Origin: Rehmannia glutinosa
Taxonomy: Eukaryota > Streptophyta > Magnoliopsida > Lamiales > Orobanchaceae
Assembly: GCA_016081115.2 (NCBI GenBank)
Contig: JABTTQ020002181.1
Coordinates: 279,932-343,931, forward strand
Direction: 5' to 3'
Length of the DNA stretch: 64,000 nt
Shown: one piece after another, positions 1 through 11,165 of the stretch
Position numbering within the stretch: position 1 is the first letter of the stretch
Layout: every line of letters starts with the position of its first letter
Translations under genes and position numbers: made by a program
Notes under the pieces: model-generated
Databases searched by the model: none
Told to the model about the DNA's origin: nothing
What the model saw: only the letters and a program-made list of their open reading frames with translations

Positions 1-182
1 AGGCGAGCGACCTCTTCCACATACGTCATTGGGAGCTCCATCGTCAAAAATGGTTTTAGCCTGGACTTTTCGAGCTTTTCAGCAATCTTCTTTATGAGGG
101 CGTCATCGGACCCCTGTTTGACCATACCCTTGAAATCCACAAGAGACCCGGTGTGGATTTGCTTCCTAGCTTGCGAAATCAT
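1..182 (-). CDS. Partial frame downstream of RNase H, envelope-like position, unknown function
   Basis: An open minus-strand frame starts at an ATG at 182 (first ATG after an in-frame stop at 207-209) and continues through base 1 without a stop, giving about 60 residues. It is rich in Lys, Glu and Leu and has no membrane segment or recognisable motif. Its place, after RNase H and before the expected 3' LTR, is where Sireviruses carry an extra envelope-like or unknown ORF; that assignment is inference from position. It could also be a fragment of a neighbouring repeat. Confidence 0.35.
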   Translation of the reverse strand, partial: MISQARKQIHTGSLVDFKGMVKQGSDDALIKKIAEKLEKSRLKPFLTMELPMTYVEEVAR

Positions 183-822
183 AAGTTGATGCCATTTTCC
201 AAGATTTCACGAAAAGAAACTTGAAGTTGATTTGAAGATTGTGGGGTTTTGAGAGAGTTTTGCCTTTGCTTCTCGAGAGAGAAATGAATAGTTTTGGTAA
301 TATGTGAGAGAAACGGACGAAAATGGTTTAAGTATGGTTCTTAAAAGGACGTGCGGGTGGTTTTTGAAATGTGATCGAAATCAACGGCTTAGATTTTGCA
401 CGCCGATTAGCATTTAATGTCTCGAATTTAATGCGGCAGCATTTATATCCAATCATAAGCTTGGTGTGCGGCTTTTGCCTGTACACATCATCATTATCCG
501 ACGCGTCATTCTTAAAAACATTCCCGCTTAGTAAAACGATGCGTTTTTGTCACTTGGCTCATAAATGACTCAGCTTATCCCTTAGCTGATTTAACTCTTC
601 TTCTCACAGTTCTCATAATGACTCAGTTGTCAGCTAATTCGGTGTAGCTGACTTTCCGATACGACTGATTCATTTAGCTGATTTTGAGAATTCAGCCCTT
701 TTTCCCTTTTTGTGTTTCATTGCCTTTCTTTGAGTCTTCGAGTGTCACCAGCTCAATTAACCCTAACTCATGCTTGAGTTCTTCAAATCTTGACTCACAT
801 AATGGTTTTGTGAATATGTCGA
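183..822. other. Non-coding 3' region of the Sirevirus-like element
   Basis: No convincing frame on either strand. The sequence is rich in short GACTCAGCTNA-like words (550-690) that also occur in the element's LTR (for example near 9040), suggesting it belongs to the same element but is not the LTR itself. Confidence 0.4.
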
Positions 823-2329
823 CTAATCTTGTTTATCGGTTGAAATATATTCCAAGGTGATGTCTTTCTTTTCAACATGATCTCTTATGAAGTGATATCT
901 GACATCGATATGCTTTGTTCTCGAGTGCAACACAGGATTTTGAGTGATTGCAATATCACTTGTGTTATCACACATGATTGGAATTTCCTTTTCTTCAATT
1001 TCATAGTCTCTCATTCTTTGTCTCATCCATAGGATTTGGGCAACAATTTGCCTGCAGCCTATGTATTCTCATTTGTAGAGGTGGCTATTGAATTTTGCTT
1101 TTTGCTAAACCAGGAAATTAGTCTGTTTCCAAGCATTTGACATGTGCACGAGGTGCTCTTTCTCACAACTCGACTGATCCAAAGATAGCATAGTCAGTCA
1201 AGAGACAATTAGCTTGAATCCACCTTCCTTTGGATACCATAAGCCAACTTCTTGGCTTCCCTTCAAATATCTCGGGATCCTCTTAGCATTTCAGTCATAT
1301 GGCTCTCTTTTGGAGCAGATTGAAATCTTGCACATACACCTACAAAGAAAGGTGATGTCCGGCCCGCTTCTTTGTGAGATAAAGTAATGATCCAATAAGT
1401 GCTCAGTATCTTGTTTGATCTACGAGGCTTGCCATCTGCATCCATGTCCATTTTGATGATGTATTCATTGGTATTTTCACGAAGACTTCTCTTCCATACC
1501 AAATTTCTTCATTAAATCTCTGGTGTATTTTATTTGACTTATGAAGGTTCCATCCTTCAGCTGTTTCACTTGGAGTCCAAGGAAGAATGTCAGCTCTCCC
1601 ATCATGCTCATTTCGAATTTGCTTTGCATGAGGTTTGAAAATTTTTCACACAGTTCTTTGTTTGTGGATCCAAAAATGATGTCATCCACATATATTTGAA
1701 CAAGCAATATGCTCTTCTTGTCTTGAATTCTGAAAATTGTTCTATCTACTTTTCCTTTTGTGAATCCATTCTCAGTTAGGAATTGTGACAAAGTATCATA
1801 CCATGCTCTGGGTGCCTGTTTTAATCCATATAGAGCTTTCTTGAGTTTGTATACCGTATCTCCAAGAGTCTTCTGCTCAAATCTTGGAGGTTGTTCAACA
1901 TACACTTCTTCTTCCAATAAACCATTTAGGAATGCACTTTTTACATCCATCTGATATACAATAAAATTCTTGTGAGCTGCATAGGCAAGAAACTTCCTAA
2001 TGGCTTCCAATCTTGCTACAGGGGCAAATGTTTCATCAAAATCTATCCCTTCTTCTTGGCAATATCCTTTGGCTACTAATCTTGCTTTGTTTCTTACCAC
2101 TGAACCTTCCTCGTTCATCTTGTTCCTGAACACCCATTTAGTGCCAATGACATTTTGATGGGTGGGTCTTTGAACTAACTCCCATACTTTATTTCTTTCA
2201 AACTGATTCAGCTCTTCTTGCATAGCTTGAATCCAATGTGTCATCCAATGCTTGTGACACATCTTTAGGCTCTATTTGTGAGATAAAGCATGTGAACATG
2301 GCTTCTTGTTGAGTTCTGGATCTTGTTTT
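823..2329 (-). pseudogene. copia reverse transcriptase and RNase H, broken
   Basis: The minus-strand frame 2262-1477 (261 aa) is a copia RT. It shows the block ending KARLVAKGY, then DETFAPVARLEAIR, QMDVKSAFLNG, LKKALYGLKQAPRAWY, the catalytic YVDD, and SMMGELTFFLGLQVKQ. The frame is then lost: 1502-1263 carries the linker in a shifted frame, and 1026-823 carries the RNase H end with the CDNTSDIAITQNP and HIDVRYHFIRDHV blocks, in which a usual Ala is Asp. Codons upstream of 2262 (to 2329) still encode the integrase-RT linker. This enzyme would copy the element's RNA into DNA; with several frameshifts it cannot be functional here. Confidence 0.85.
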
Positions 2330-3590
2330 TGTTAGATAAATGTTTTTATCATGATTTTGATGATTATGTTCGATTTTGTTCAAATAAGTTTTTAAACCAA
2401 AACTATGTCCCTAAATGTTGTCTAAATACTTCCGATCAACTTAAAATGTTTTTACTATTTTTTGGAGTATTTCTTGAAGTTTATTTTCAATAAAACATTG
2501 GACAACACATTTGTTTCAGACTTCGACGGCCGCCCTATAGGGCAACCCGCACTGAGTTGAGCCGAGAAACAGAAAATGGGATGTAAGTAAAACAGGCGCC
2601 GGTCGACCAGGTGGGCCGGTGGGCGGCGGCCGGTCGTGGGTGATCGGGTCGATCGGTCGACCCGGGCGACTTGTGCACTGGGAGTTGGATTTTTGTTCCA
2701 GACTTCTCTGTTTCGTAAAATCTTCAAGGGCAACCGGTCACAGCTAAGGGCGACCGGTCGCACCCCCCTTCGACCGGTCCCCCTGTGTAAAAATTCGCAG
2801 AATTCAATTTTAATCTTATCTCTGCGCGACCGGTCGAACCCCATGTTTATTAGCAAACTATCCGTTGCGTTTTCAGACAACTTTTCCCTATTTTGTGGGA
2901 TTGATTTCTAACAGCTATATTGATCATTTTAAATGGTTTCTTTTGCAGCAAATCACTCCTCAAGGAGGAGCCAATGTCTGGAAATGAAAGCCAACTCCTC
3001 TCCTATAAATAGAGGCTTCATTCAAGCAACAAGATACACAACACACAATATACAAGCAAAGAGCAATTGAGCAAACACTTTCATATATCTTGTTGTATTA
3101 GCCTAAGCACTTTCACTTGCACTTATTTGAGGTCTAGGCTTTCAATTCTTGATTACACTTGTACTCATATTGTATCAATCGTTATTGAGTTGTAATCTTG
3201 ATTTTGGTCATCATTCAACACAAGACATCCTTGTGAGTATTCTTGTGGTAAGAATACACTTGGGTGATCTAGGTGATAGGTGTTTGAAGGTTGTGGTAAT
3301 CTTCAAAGGTGTTGTAAGAGGGTTGTGGTAATCCTCAAGGTGGTGAAAGAGGGTTGTGGTAATCCTCAAGGTGTTGTATTAATTTTTGGTAAATTAATAA
3401 AATCTTTTTTTTTTAAAATCCATCCCGGAGATACTGGGGTGGTAGAGGATTAGGCCCTAGGTGGGTTGAACCTCTTTAAATCAACGAGTGTTATCTACTC
3501 GTTGTTTCGAAAAAGAGGGTGATTTGCAAAAAATCGGCATAATCTATTCACCCCCCCCCCTCTAGATTATTGTAGCCACTTGGACTTACA
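2330..3590 (+). repeat. Solo LTR of copia family B inside the Sirevirus-like pol
   Basis: The 1261-bp segment begins TGTTAGATAAATG and ends GGACTTACA, the same ends, read on the coding strand, as the LTRs of the element at 29357-37138. It is flanked by a perfect 5-bp duplication GTTTT (2325-2329 and 3591-3595). The host pol linker codons read through continuously when the insert is skipped. There is no internal region, so it is a solo LTR left by recombination between two LTRs. It lies on the opposite strand to the host element. It is about 236 bp shorter than the other family B LTRs because it has one, not three, copies of an inverted-repeat module (see findings). It contains a C-run at 3551-3560. 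Confidence 0.92.
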
Positions 3591-4790
3591 GTTTTGACAC
3601 CTTCTCTTATATCTCCAATGACAAGTTCTGGTGGATGGTCTCTCAGCCATCTTACATCAAGGTTGAAGTAAGTTATTTGGATTGATCGTCTTGCTTGTGT
3701 GTTGCTTTGATCGCCTCTCTCGTTTAGCGCAGATTTTCCATTTGTTTTTGAGACTCGGCTATCTCATCTTCATCCGAGTTTATAATTTCTTGACTTCAAA
3801 GATAGGGACTCTTTCGCATGGTTGGTTGATTCAACTTATCACCGATTCTTCAATGTCTTCTCCATTTACATTCGGCTCATCAAACACCACATGAATGGAT
3901 TCCTCTGTAACCATAGTCCTCTTGTTGAGTACTCTGTAGGCTTTGCTTTTAGCTGAGTATCCCAAGAAGATACCTTCATCAGCTCTAGCATCAAAAGCCT
4001 TCAAATTATCTTTGCCATTGTTATGGATGAAGCATTTACATCCAAATATTCTAAAATATGCAACATTTGGTTTTCTCCCTGTCCAAATCTCATAGGGAGT
4101 CTTTGTCAGATGTCTGTTTATCATGCATCTATTTTGAGTGTAACATGATGTGTTTATTGCTTGACCCAAAATCTTTTAGGTAACCCCGCTTCATCTAACA
4201 TGGTCCTTCCGCTTCTTTGAGAGTTCTATTCCTTCTTTCTCGCAACTCCATTCTCTTTGTGGAGTCCTTTCATGAGATAATTCATGACCAATACCATTTT
4301 CAATACAAGATCGAGTTAGTATACCATTGACAAACTCGGTTCCTCGTCGATCTTATTTTGATAATGGTTTGGCTCTTCTCATTTTGAATCCTTTTCATCG
4401 ATTGTGGTAGTTTTAGTAGAGTTTCTTTCTTCTTACACATGAATATTGTCCATGTATATCTTGAGTAGTCATCTACTACCACCAAGGTATATTTCTTTCC
4501 ACTTATTGGCATTTGGTTCAAATGGACCAAATAGATCCATGTGTAGCATATGCATTATTCTTGTTGAAGATGGACATGCCTTTTCTTTGAATGATGATTT
4601 GATTTGTTTTCCCTTCGACATGTGTCACATATACTCTCCTTTTTGTATATCGAGTCCGGAAGTCCTTCCACTAGATTGCTTCCGCAAGCTTGTTAATTGT
4701 TTTGAAATTCGGGTGACTCGACTTCTTGTGCCACACCCAACTTGATTGATTGTGCTCTTTGCTATGACAGGCAGTGTTGGGTGTTGTTGT
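3591..4790 (-). pseudogene. copia integrase, broken
   Basis: Minus-strand frames 4530-4300 (with YTLVVVDDYSRYTW, containing a catalytic Asp) and 4169-3831 (TPYEIWTGRKPNVAYFRIFGCKCF and GIFLGYSAKSKAYRV) are the core and C-terminal parts of a copia integrase. Several frameshifts and deletions separate them; the region expected to hold the last catalytic Glu near 4180-4300 is in shifted frames. The frame then runs into the linker (HPPELVIGDI) that is cut by the solo LTR at 3591. Integrase would insert the element DNA into the chromosome. Confidence 0.82.
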
Positions 4791-5140
4791 TGACCAATCC
4801 ACGATATACATGTTCTTTTGTCCGCATCCTTGCAAAGACAACTTCACTTGATTTCAGTATCCTTGATTTGGCATATACTCATGTTAAATCCAACATTATA
4901 GCCCTTGTCACGAGTTGGTCGATACTTAGCATGATTGAAATTGAGTCCTTCAACATATGCAACATCCGTGATTTCTAATCCATTTTTCTTGATGGATCCA
5001 ATGCCTCTTATTTCTCCTGGAGCTTCATTTCCTCCAAATATGACTTTTGCTCCTTTAACTTCCTTGAATTTTGACAGATTTGTCTTGTTTCTGTCATATG
5101 TCCGGAACAACCACTATCCATGTACCAGGTTCCTTAGCAC
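4791..5140 (-). pseudogene. copia aspartic protease and GAG-pre-integrase region
   Basis: Reading down from about 5135, the minus strand encodes WYMDSGCSGHMT, the Asp-Ser-Gly active site typical of copia proteases. The frame 5110-4844 then gives GGNEAPGEIRGIGSI and VAYVEGLNF, which lead into the GAG-pre-integrase region. The active-site triad is intact but the frame shifts just after it, so the protein is not continuous. It would cleave the gag-pol polyprotein. Confidence 0.75.
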
Positions 5141-7478
5141 TCACTGTTCATTTGTTTGAACCCGCAAAACAAGGAAATTAAGTTTTAGGTACCCATACTT
5201 GTTTGGGTCCCGAGGGGTTAGTATTGTAAGATGATCCAACCAACTATAGCCGGATGATTTGGCTCTAAGGGGTTGCCATGCCATCCGTGCCATAATCATA
5301 ATTAATTTTGGAAAATTGCTTGGGGATTCTAGGTTCATACAGCTGTCTCTTTTGTCTGTATGCCTGTATATGTGTTTTAGCAATTGCCTTCTTTGGGTAG
5401 TTGTGATGTCTTTGAGTGTAGTGCCTAGGTGCATGTGTGTGCTGATGAAAGCTCTTATACCTTTGGAATGGCCTTTGCTGAGTTCTAGGCCTTTGCCATT
5501 TGGGCTTATATTCCATAGGTCTTTGCTGATAGTTTACATCATTCCAATCAGCTTGGCTTTGATATTTTCTACCATTCCCATCAAATGTGTTTCTTTTATA
5601 GAACTTCTGGGGGTTTTGGTAGCTCTGTTTCTTCTTTACAGAGTATTTCCTGTTTGGAGTTTGCTGAGGAACTTGGCTGAATTTCTTCTCAGTTGTCCTC
5701 TCAGCACACTCAACTGGTTGTTTTCCTTTTCCTTTATAACCAATGCCAGTTTGCTTGTAATTGTGCTTTGGAATAAATGTGTGTGCACCATTTGGAGTTT
5801 TGGATTTTTGAGATACTTCATTGCTTGAAGATCCTTTTTCCAAAATCACTTTTGGAGCTTGACATAGCACAGAAGAATTAAATCCTAAGCCTGTCTTGTC
5901 TCCACATTCTCTTTGGCTCATGATAAGATCATCCAATGACTTAGATTTTTGAGGTCATTCTCCCTCTTTTCTATGGCAGCTATTTCTGCTACTAGCTTGG
6001 CATTTTCAGTCTTTAAACTTTTATTCTCATCGGCTATTTGACTTAGAGTACTCGGCTCCTTAGTTTTGTGAGTTTTGGCTCTTGAGTAGGTGTTTTCCTC
6101 ATTTAGTAGTGTGTGTGAGGATTTAACATTCAAAATTTTCATCATTTTGCCTAATAAATCATAAAGATCAGTGGGTGATGAAGTGTGTGTGTCACGGTCA
6201 CTATCACTAGAATCGAGTGTGATGAATCGAGTGTACCTCATCTTCTTGGTCGAGGTTGGTCTTGTTCCTTGGCCATTAGGACGGATCAATGCTTCTTCTT
6301 CGAGTCACTTGAGTAGTCGGCTTCACTACTCTCTCGAATCGGCTATGTCTCTTGACTTGGCTATCTCGGATCTCTGCAGCCCAACATTGCCTTTTTCTTT
6401 TCTTGTCTTCTTTCTCTCAAGACTTTTCTTTCTTCTTCATTCTGTATTTGTTGACTACAGGATATGGGCAATCAATGGCATAGTGACCCGGTTGCCTACG
6501 GTTCAAAGATAGATATTCAACCTTTTGATGAGCTTTTTCCATTCTTGGATTGTCAGCCCTTTGATATTCAACTTTTTGATGATTTGTTCTCTTGGTTGGC
6601 CTATCTTCCTTTGACTTGGAGGGAGCTGAGTGTCTTCTTGAGGATTCGCCCTTGCCTCTCTTGTAGTTCTTATTGAAGAACTTGTTGAACCTTTTAACCA
6701 TCAGGGCTATTTCCTCTAGGTCAATGACTTCTTTGACCTCGGCTTTTTGCCATCCTTAACAATTAGAGCATTGTTTTGGGTACAATTTTGTCTCTTCCTG
6801 GTCTTTTCTTCTCAGCTCAAATTCGTAGGATTTGAGATCTGAGAATAGTTCATGGTTGGATGTCTTTGATAGGTCCATGGAATGTCTTAGTGCCATGACC
6901 TTCATTTCCCATTCAGTGGGAGACTTTTTAGGATCTTCATACACATTTTCTTTCGTGTATATTCTTTTTCCGAGAGCGAGATAGCTCGTTGGTAATTTTC
7001 GTGAACCGAGCATCCGGTTGATCCAGGTTCTCTCCTGCGATCATTTTGAAATTCTCAAATTTTTCATGACCCACCGAAAATTTATTTTCCTTGATTTGCT
7101 CGAGCCTTCACAAATCAATGTTAGCTTGTCCCGCATTTCTTTAGCCGTTTTGCATGATTTGACTTTATTGAACATGGCTTTGTCCAAGGTTTTGTAAAGA
7201 ATATCCTTGGCCACATTGTCCAGGTTGTATCTTTTTTTGTCATCATTTGTCCATTCGACTCTTGGTTTTTCAACCATAGCTGGTCTAGAGCGACATCCCT
7301 CTTCACCTCAGCCTCTCTTCTTACATTTTGTGTTCACTTTTAAAATTTGTAGTGGCCCGTCTTCTATCACTATCCACATCTCGTCATGTAATGCTGATAG
7401 ATGATCCTGCATACGAATTTTCCAATCATCAAATTCTTCAATTGTGAACATAGGGATATGTGTCAAATTTGCTTCCAT
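5141..7478 (-). pseudogene. copia gag (capsid), Sirevirus type, multiply frameshifted
   Basis: The start codon is an ATG at 7478, about 105 bases inside the primer site, opening MEANLTHIPMFTIEEFDDW. Segments 7277-7041, 7013-6756, 6701-6417, 6289-5918 and 5936-5265 continue the protein in changing frames. 7013-6756 carries the block SDLKSYEFELRRKDQEE seen in gag of this lineage; 6289-5918 includes a Lys/Glu-rich, coiled-coil-like stretch; 5936-5265 is long, basic and Gln/Tyr/Arg-rich. The zinc knuckle near 6470-6500 keeps PGHYAIDC but has lost the first two Cys (Leu and Arg instead). Gag would form the particle that packages the element's RNA. Confidence 0.75.
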
Positions 7479-7583
7479 GATAATAACTTTTGATAATAAG
7501 AAGAGTTTTAAGTACTAAAACAGACTTTGAAAAATTTGGAGATCTAGTTCAGTAACCAGTGCGGAAGGCTCAATGAACCAACC

Positions 7584-7595
7584 GCTCTGATACCA
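7584..7595 (-). promoter_or_regulatory. tRNA-iMet primer binding site
   Basis: The minus strand reads TGGTATCAGAGC, complementary to the 3' end of plant initiator Met tRNA. It lies two bases from the inner end of the LTR at 7598, as expected for a copia 5' LTR. It fixes the strand of the element and the inner LTR boundary. Confidence 0.93.
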
Positions 7596-7597
7596 CT

Positions 7598-9091
7598 TGT
7601 AGGTCCCAAGGGGTGTGAGTGTAAGGTTTAGAAGGGAGGGTTGAATAAACCTTATAAACTTTTCGATTTAGTCCTTTTTAAATTTTAGAGTTGATACTAC
7701 ACAACTGTGTCCTTGGTGGATAGCCAATTTAGTTAATCAGTAGAGTTAGTCACTCAACGGACTCGGATCGAGTTGTTGATAGAATAACTCATTGTTAAGA
7801 TCGAATTAGCTCAACTGCAGATTTGTTTTTTTGGAAGACTTTACACCCTTAAAATTGATTTAGTAAAGATTTAATACTTGGTTTTAGTACTTAGGGATTA
7901 TCAAGTGGATAGGAAATTTATCAGCATAGTTAAACAAATAAGATGCAGGAATTAAAGTGCTGAAATATAAATGACACGATAAGATTTTATAGAGGTTCGA
8001 AGATGGGGTAATTCTTCTACTCCTCTCTTCTCCAACTCCCGGAGGAATCCACTAAGTATTGATCAAGATACAAAGTGGTACAGTCCGGATACAAGTCTTG
8101 ATCACGCGGTGACTTGTTCCTTTGGGACTCGATCCGGAGATGCCTTGGTCATGCATTTGGCTTCTCGCACGACTCAGCCTTCTTCATAGGGCATTTGCTT
8201 TGCTACTACTGACTCACTTGCTCAAGCTTTTTGGATTTGATCACGAAGCCCTCCAAAAACTCGAGACTGGTTTGACCTTGAACCTTCTTACAATCCTCCG
8301 CGGAATGTAGACCCCTTTTCTTCAAAAGTTTCCTCTTCAACTGATTGAAGTTATCTTTCCTTCACAGGTGAGTGTTGGATTGATTTCCTTCGTAGTGTAG
8401 GCTTGAGAATTAATCTTGAATGATCTTTGAGAATATTTCGATTACAGTTCAAAAATTAGCTTGAATGTTCGTGGTTCAGGTAATCAAGATCACTTTTCTC
8501 AGAGTCATTCCTCAGCCTTTTATAGTGATCTTTCAAAAATCTGCCCGTTGAAGAGATAGGCTTATTTTTGAAAGTCACTTGTGGTCGTTGGCTTGTCTTG
8601 TTGCAGTCCTTGGAGTTTCCACTTCCTCGTATGAATTGTTCTTGACTTTTCGAGTTCGACACGGTGTAGTGCTTCTCATTGGTTTATTCCCTTGCACGCT
8701 TCTGGGACTGAGCACTTCGAGAAAGGTAGCATGGAGGTATTACTTGTTTAAGTAATTCTCTTGATTTCTGTGCAACGGATCTCTTTTAGTTATCTCGACT
8801 TGTCTGCATTTCCTTGCTTTCCCCAGGTGACTTAGAGTCAGCTTTCAATCATTGGATGACTCTTCTGTCACTTCAATTTGAGACTTGGCTATCTTGAGTT
8901 GACTTGATCGATACTTTACTCACCGCATCTCAGTTGCACCTTAGTCGAGTTCCGTCTTCTCTTCTTTGCCATACTCAGCTGTCTTGCAGAGGAGTCTTCC
9001 TTCTAGTCTCCAGTTGTCTTCTTGCATGTTTAGGCATAGCTGACTTAACTCAGCTTGACCAGCCCTATTAGTCACAATGCAGTTTACAACA
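7598..9091 (-). repeat. 5' LTR of the Sirevirus-like element
   Basis: In plus orientation it starts TGTAGGTCCC and ends TTTACAACA, so the coding strand has TG...CA ends. The 1494-bp length suits a Sirevirus. The inner end is set by the adjacent primer site; the outer end is set only by the first convincing CA before an unrelated AT-rich sequence, since the partner LTR is outside the window. No long frame is present in it. Confidence 0.75.
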
Positions 9092-9860
9092 AAAAATGGG
9101 GTGCCAACTTCCTATTCTAAGTTTTACATGGCATTCATCAAAATCTAAACAATAAATTTCCCAACACTTCAACAAAACTTACACAGAAGCTGGAAAATAA
9201 AAAAGAAGAAAAAGTTTTTTCTTACAATAACAAACACCAATACTAACACAAATTTCATACATATATGCTATAAAAGCCACTCAAATGATTCAGATTTTTC
9301 ATCAGATAAAAATCTATAAAAGAAAAAATCATTAGAGAATAATAAGTTTTTTCATACAATAACAAACACCAACAGTAACCCCAATTTCATACATAATTTA
9401 GCAACAAAAGGTAAATCGAAGAAGAAGAAATTTACGTACCGTGAGACACAATAAGAGAACGTGAGCTGAGGTTTATGTGTGTTGACGTCGAGCGAGAAGA
9501 GCTGAGGTTTTATGTTCGTTGATGTCGAGAGAGGGAGAAAGAGAAAACACGAGCTAAGGTTTTTTCTTCTCTATACAATGTTTCATGGGATTCGAGTTGA
9601 GGGAGACAACTGCTAGAACACGAGCTAATTCTTCTCTGTACACTGTTTCATTAGATTCGAGCTGAGGGAGACGACTACTAGGGCACGATTCAATGGGTAT
9701 GGGCTTTTGCAGCGTGTTGGGTCTATTTTGCAATGGGCTGGGTCTATTTTGGTGCAGCGGGCTGGATGGCGGATTTTACTAAATGGGGCCGATCCGTGAG
9801 ACGATCTCACAAGAGAGTCCCCCTTGATTATTTAATTGATTGTAAATCGATTTTCTATTT
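9092..9860. repeat. Repeat-derived segment with local duplications
   Basis: Two local duplications are visible. An AT-rich unit with ACAATAACAAACACCAA occurs near 9223 and 9355. A unit containing GAGCTGAGG/GAGCTAAGG followed by TTCTTCTC and GTTTCATNNGATTCGAG occurs in 9465-9690 in two to three degenerate copies. The segment ends with GATCCGTGAGACGATCTCAC (9790-9809), which resembles the end of a plant repeat family also seen at 44426-46564. No gene is supported. Confidence 0.5.
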
Positions 9861-11165
9861 CTGCAAATCTATTTTTATATTATATTTAGTAGACAACATG
9901 TATAATTATGGATGACCAATATACAAATCTTCCAAAGATAAATTATAGAATTCTTTTCAAACAAGATAAATTTATATCATATGGAGATCTTATTTTTTTT
10001 AACTGCAAAATCTTTGGATAAATAAAACAGAATAAATACATATGAGCAATTAATATCGCAAAGTCAAATCCTCAGAATCGCATTATTTAATCAAATAATT
10101 AAAGAAAATATTTTCCTTAATTATTCTTATTAGTCCTCCTATAAATATGAGATGCCATTGATGTCATTTTTTATCTCATTCATTCTCCCCGATACTTGGT
10201 TCCTCTCAGAAAAAAAAATCTTTTTGAATATTTTACACATCTTTTTGAAGTTGTATTCTTGCTTGTCAGATAGACATTTATTTTGTTGAAAAGCCAATTA
10301 GACCAAGACTCTTAAGGGGCTAGGACTAATTGATTTTCAGACATCATGCATTGGTAGGTATGTATTTGGAGAGAATAACTCACGACTTTCAAGAGCAAAT
10401 CACACGAGACAACAAAGAAAATTGAAATTTATTTATGCTCAGCGTATTCGAGTTCATAAGCTTTCAATTGTCGCCGTAGAGTTTTTTGTTGAATCAAAAT
10501 ACCAAACATGTTCAACTCACTGTCATTATTTAATGTTTTTTTGTGCCAATTGAGGACCTATATCATTTCAGTTATTGGGTTGAAAATTTGATTTAAATAA
10601 ATATAAAAAATTAGTGTCATTTTTACATTTATTATGTTTTATTGATAACATAAAATGCCACATAAATCATACCTGCTTTTGTCGGAATAATTGTTGAAGC
10701 AAAATAGGAAAACACAGTTTAAAATGTATAAGTCGGGATCAGAACTCGAACCCTAGATTAGCCGCTTTCCTGGTTAACCAGATAATCAATACATAGAAAC
10801 TATAAACAACTCTAGCCAAGAATCCCATTTTCGATCGAATCGGGCCACATCCAATTCATTGGCAAATGCAAAAGATATTAAAAATAAATTTTATATGATT
10901 ATTTTATTCTATAATTTATATAACTCCAATAGGATTATTTAATCCAATTCACGCAATAGATAATATGTCATAGTAAATTAATACCTATATCAGTATTTTT
11001 GTTAAATTTATATATTTAAATCAAATTAAAAAAATATATGATTTTTATTTATAAAAATATTTTGATACCCCACTACAAAGAACACACTTTATATCTTGGC
11101 ATTAAATTGAGATTCAAGGTTACCACATCCAGTTTATTTATTTATTTTTATCTTATTTAATTCAA
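9861..11165. other. AT-rich intergenic DNA, no gene seen
   Basis: No convincing frame. A TATAAATATGAGATGCC box at about 10140 resembles an LTR promoter but no LTR ends were found. At about 10739-10756 the minus strand has a GGTTCGAGTTC box-B-like word that could mark an old tRNA-derived SINE; no matching box A, tail or target duplication is visible. Confidence 0.4.

Larger units (their letters stand above)
1..9091 (-). mobile_element. Ty1/copia retrotransposon, Sirevirus-like, left part beyond window
   Basis: On the minus strand, reading from high to low coordinates, there is an LTR (7598-9091), a primer site, gag, protease, integrase, reverse transcriptase, RNase H and then a further open frame that runs off the window. 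This gag-PR-INT-RT-RH order defines Ty1/copia. The RT motif YVDDIIFGSTN and an extra frame after RNase H fit the Sirevirus/Maximus lineage (family knowledge). Gag and pol carry many stops and frameshifts, so the copy is dead. A solo LTR of another family sits in pol. The 3' LTR is not in the window; 183-822 has no copy of the 7598-9091 LTR. The 5 bases after 9091 are A-rich, so no target duplication can be tested. Confidence 0.88.

Noticed and set aside
2455..2911. Frames of 141 and 91 codons on opposite strands
   Set aside because: They lie within the solo LTR and reflect its ACCGGT palindromes, which read open on both strands.
10130..10330. LTR promoter suggested by TATAAATATGAGATGCC
   Set aside because: No paired copy, no TG...CA ends and no primer site were found.
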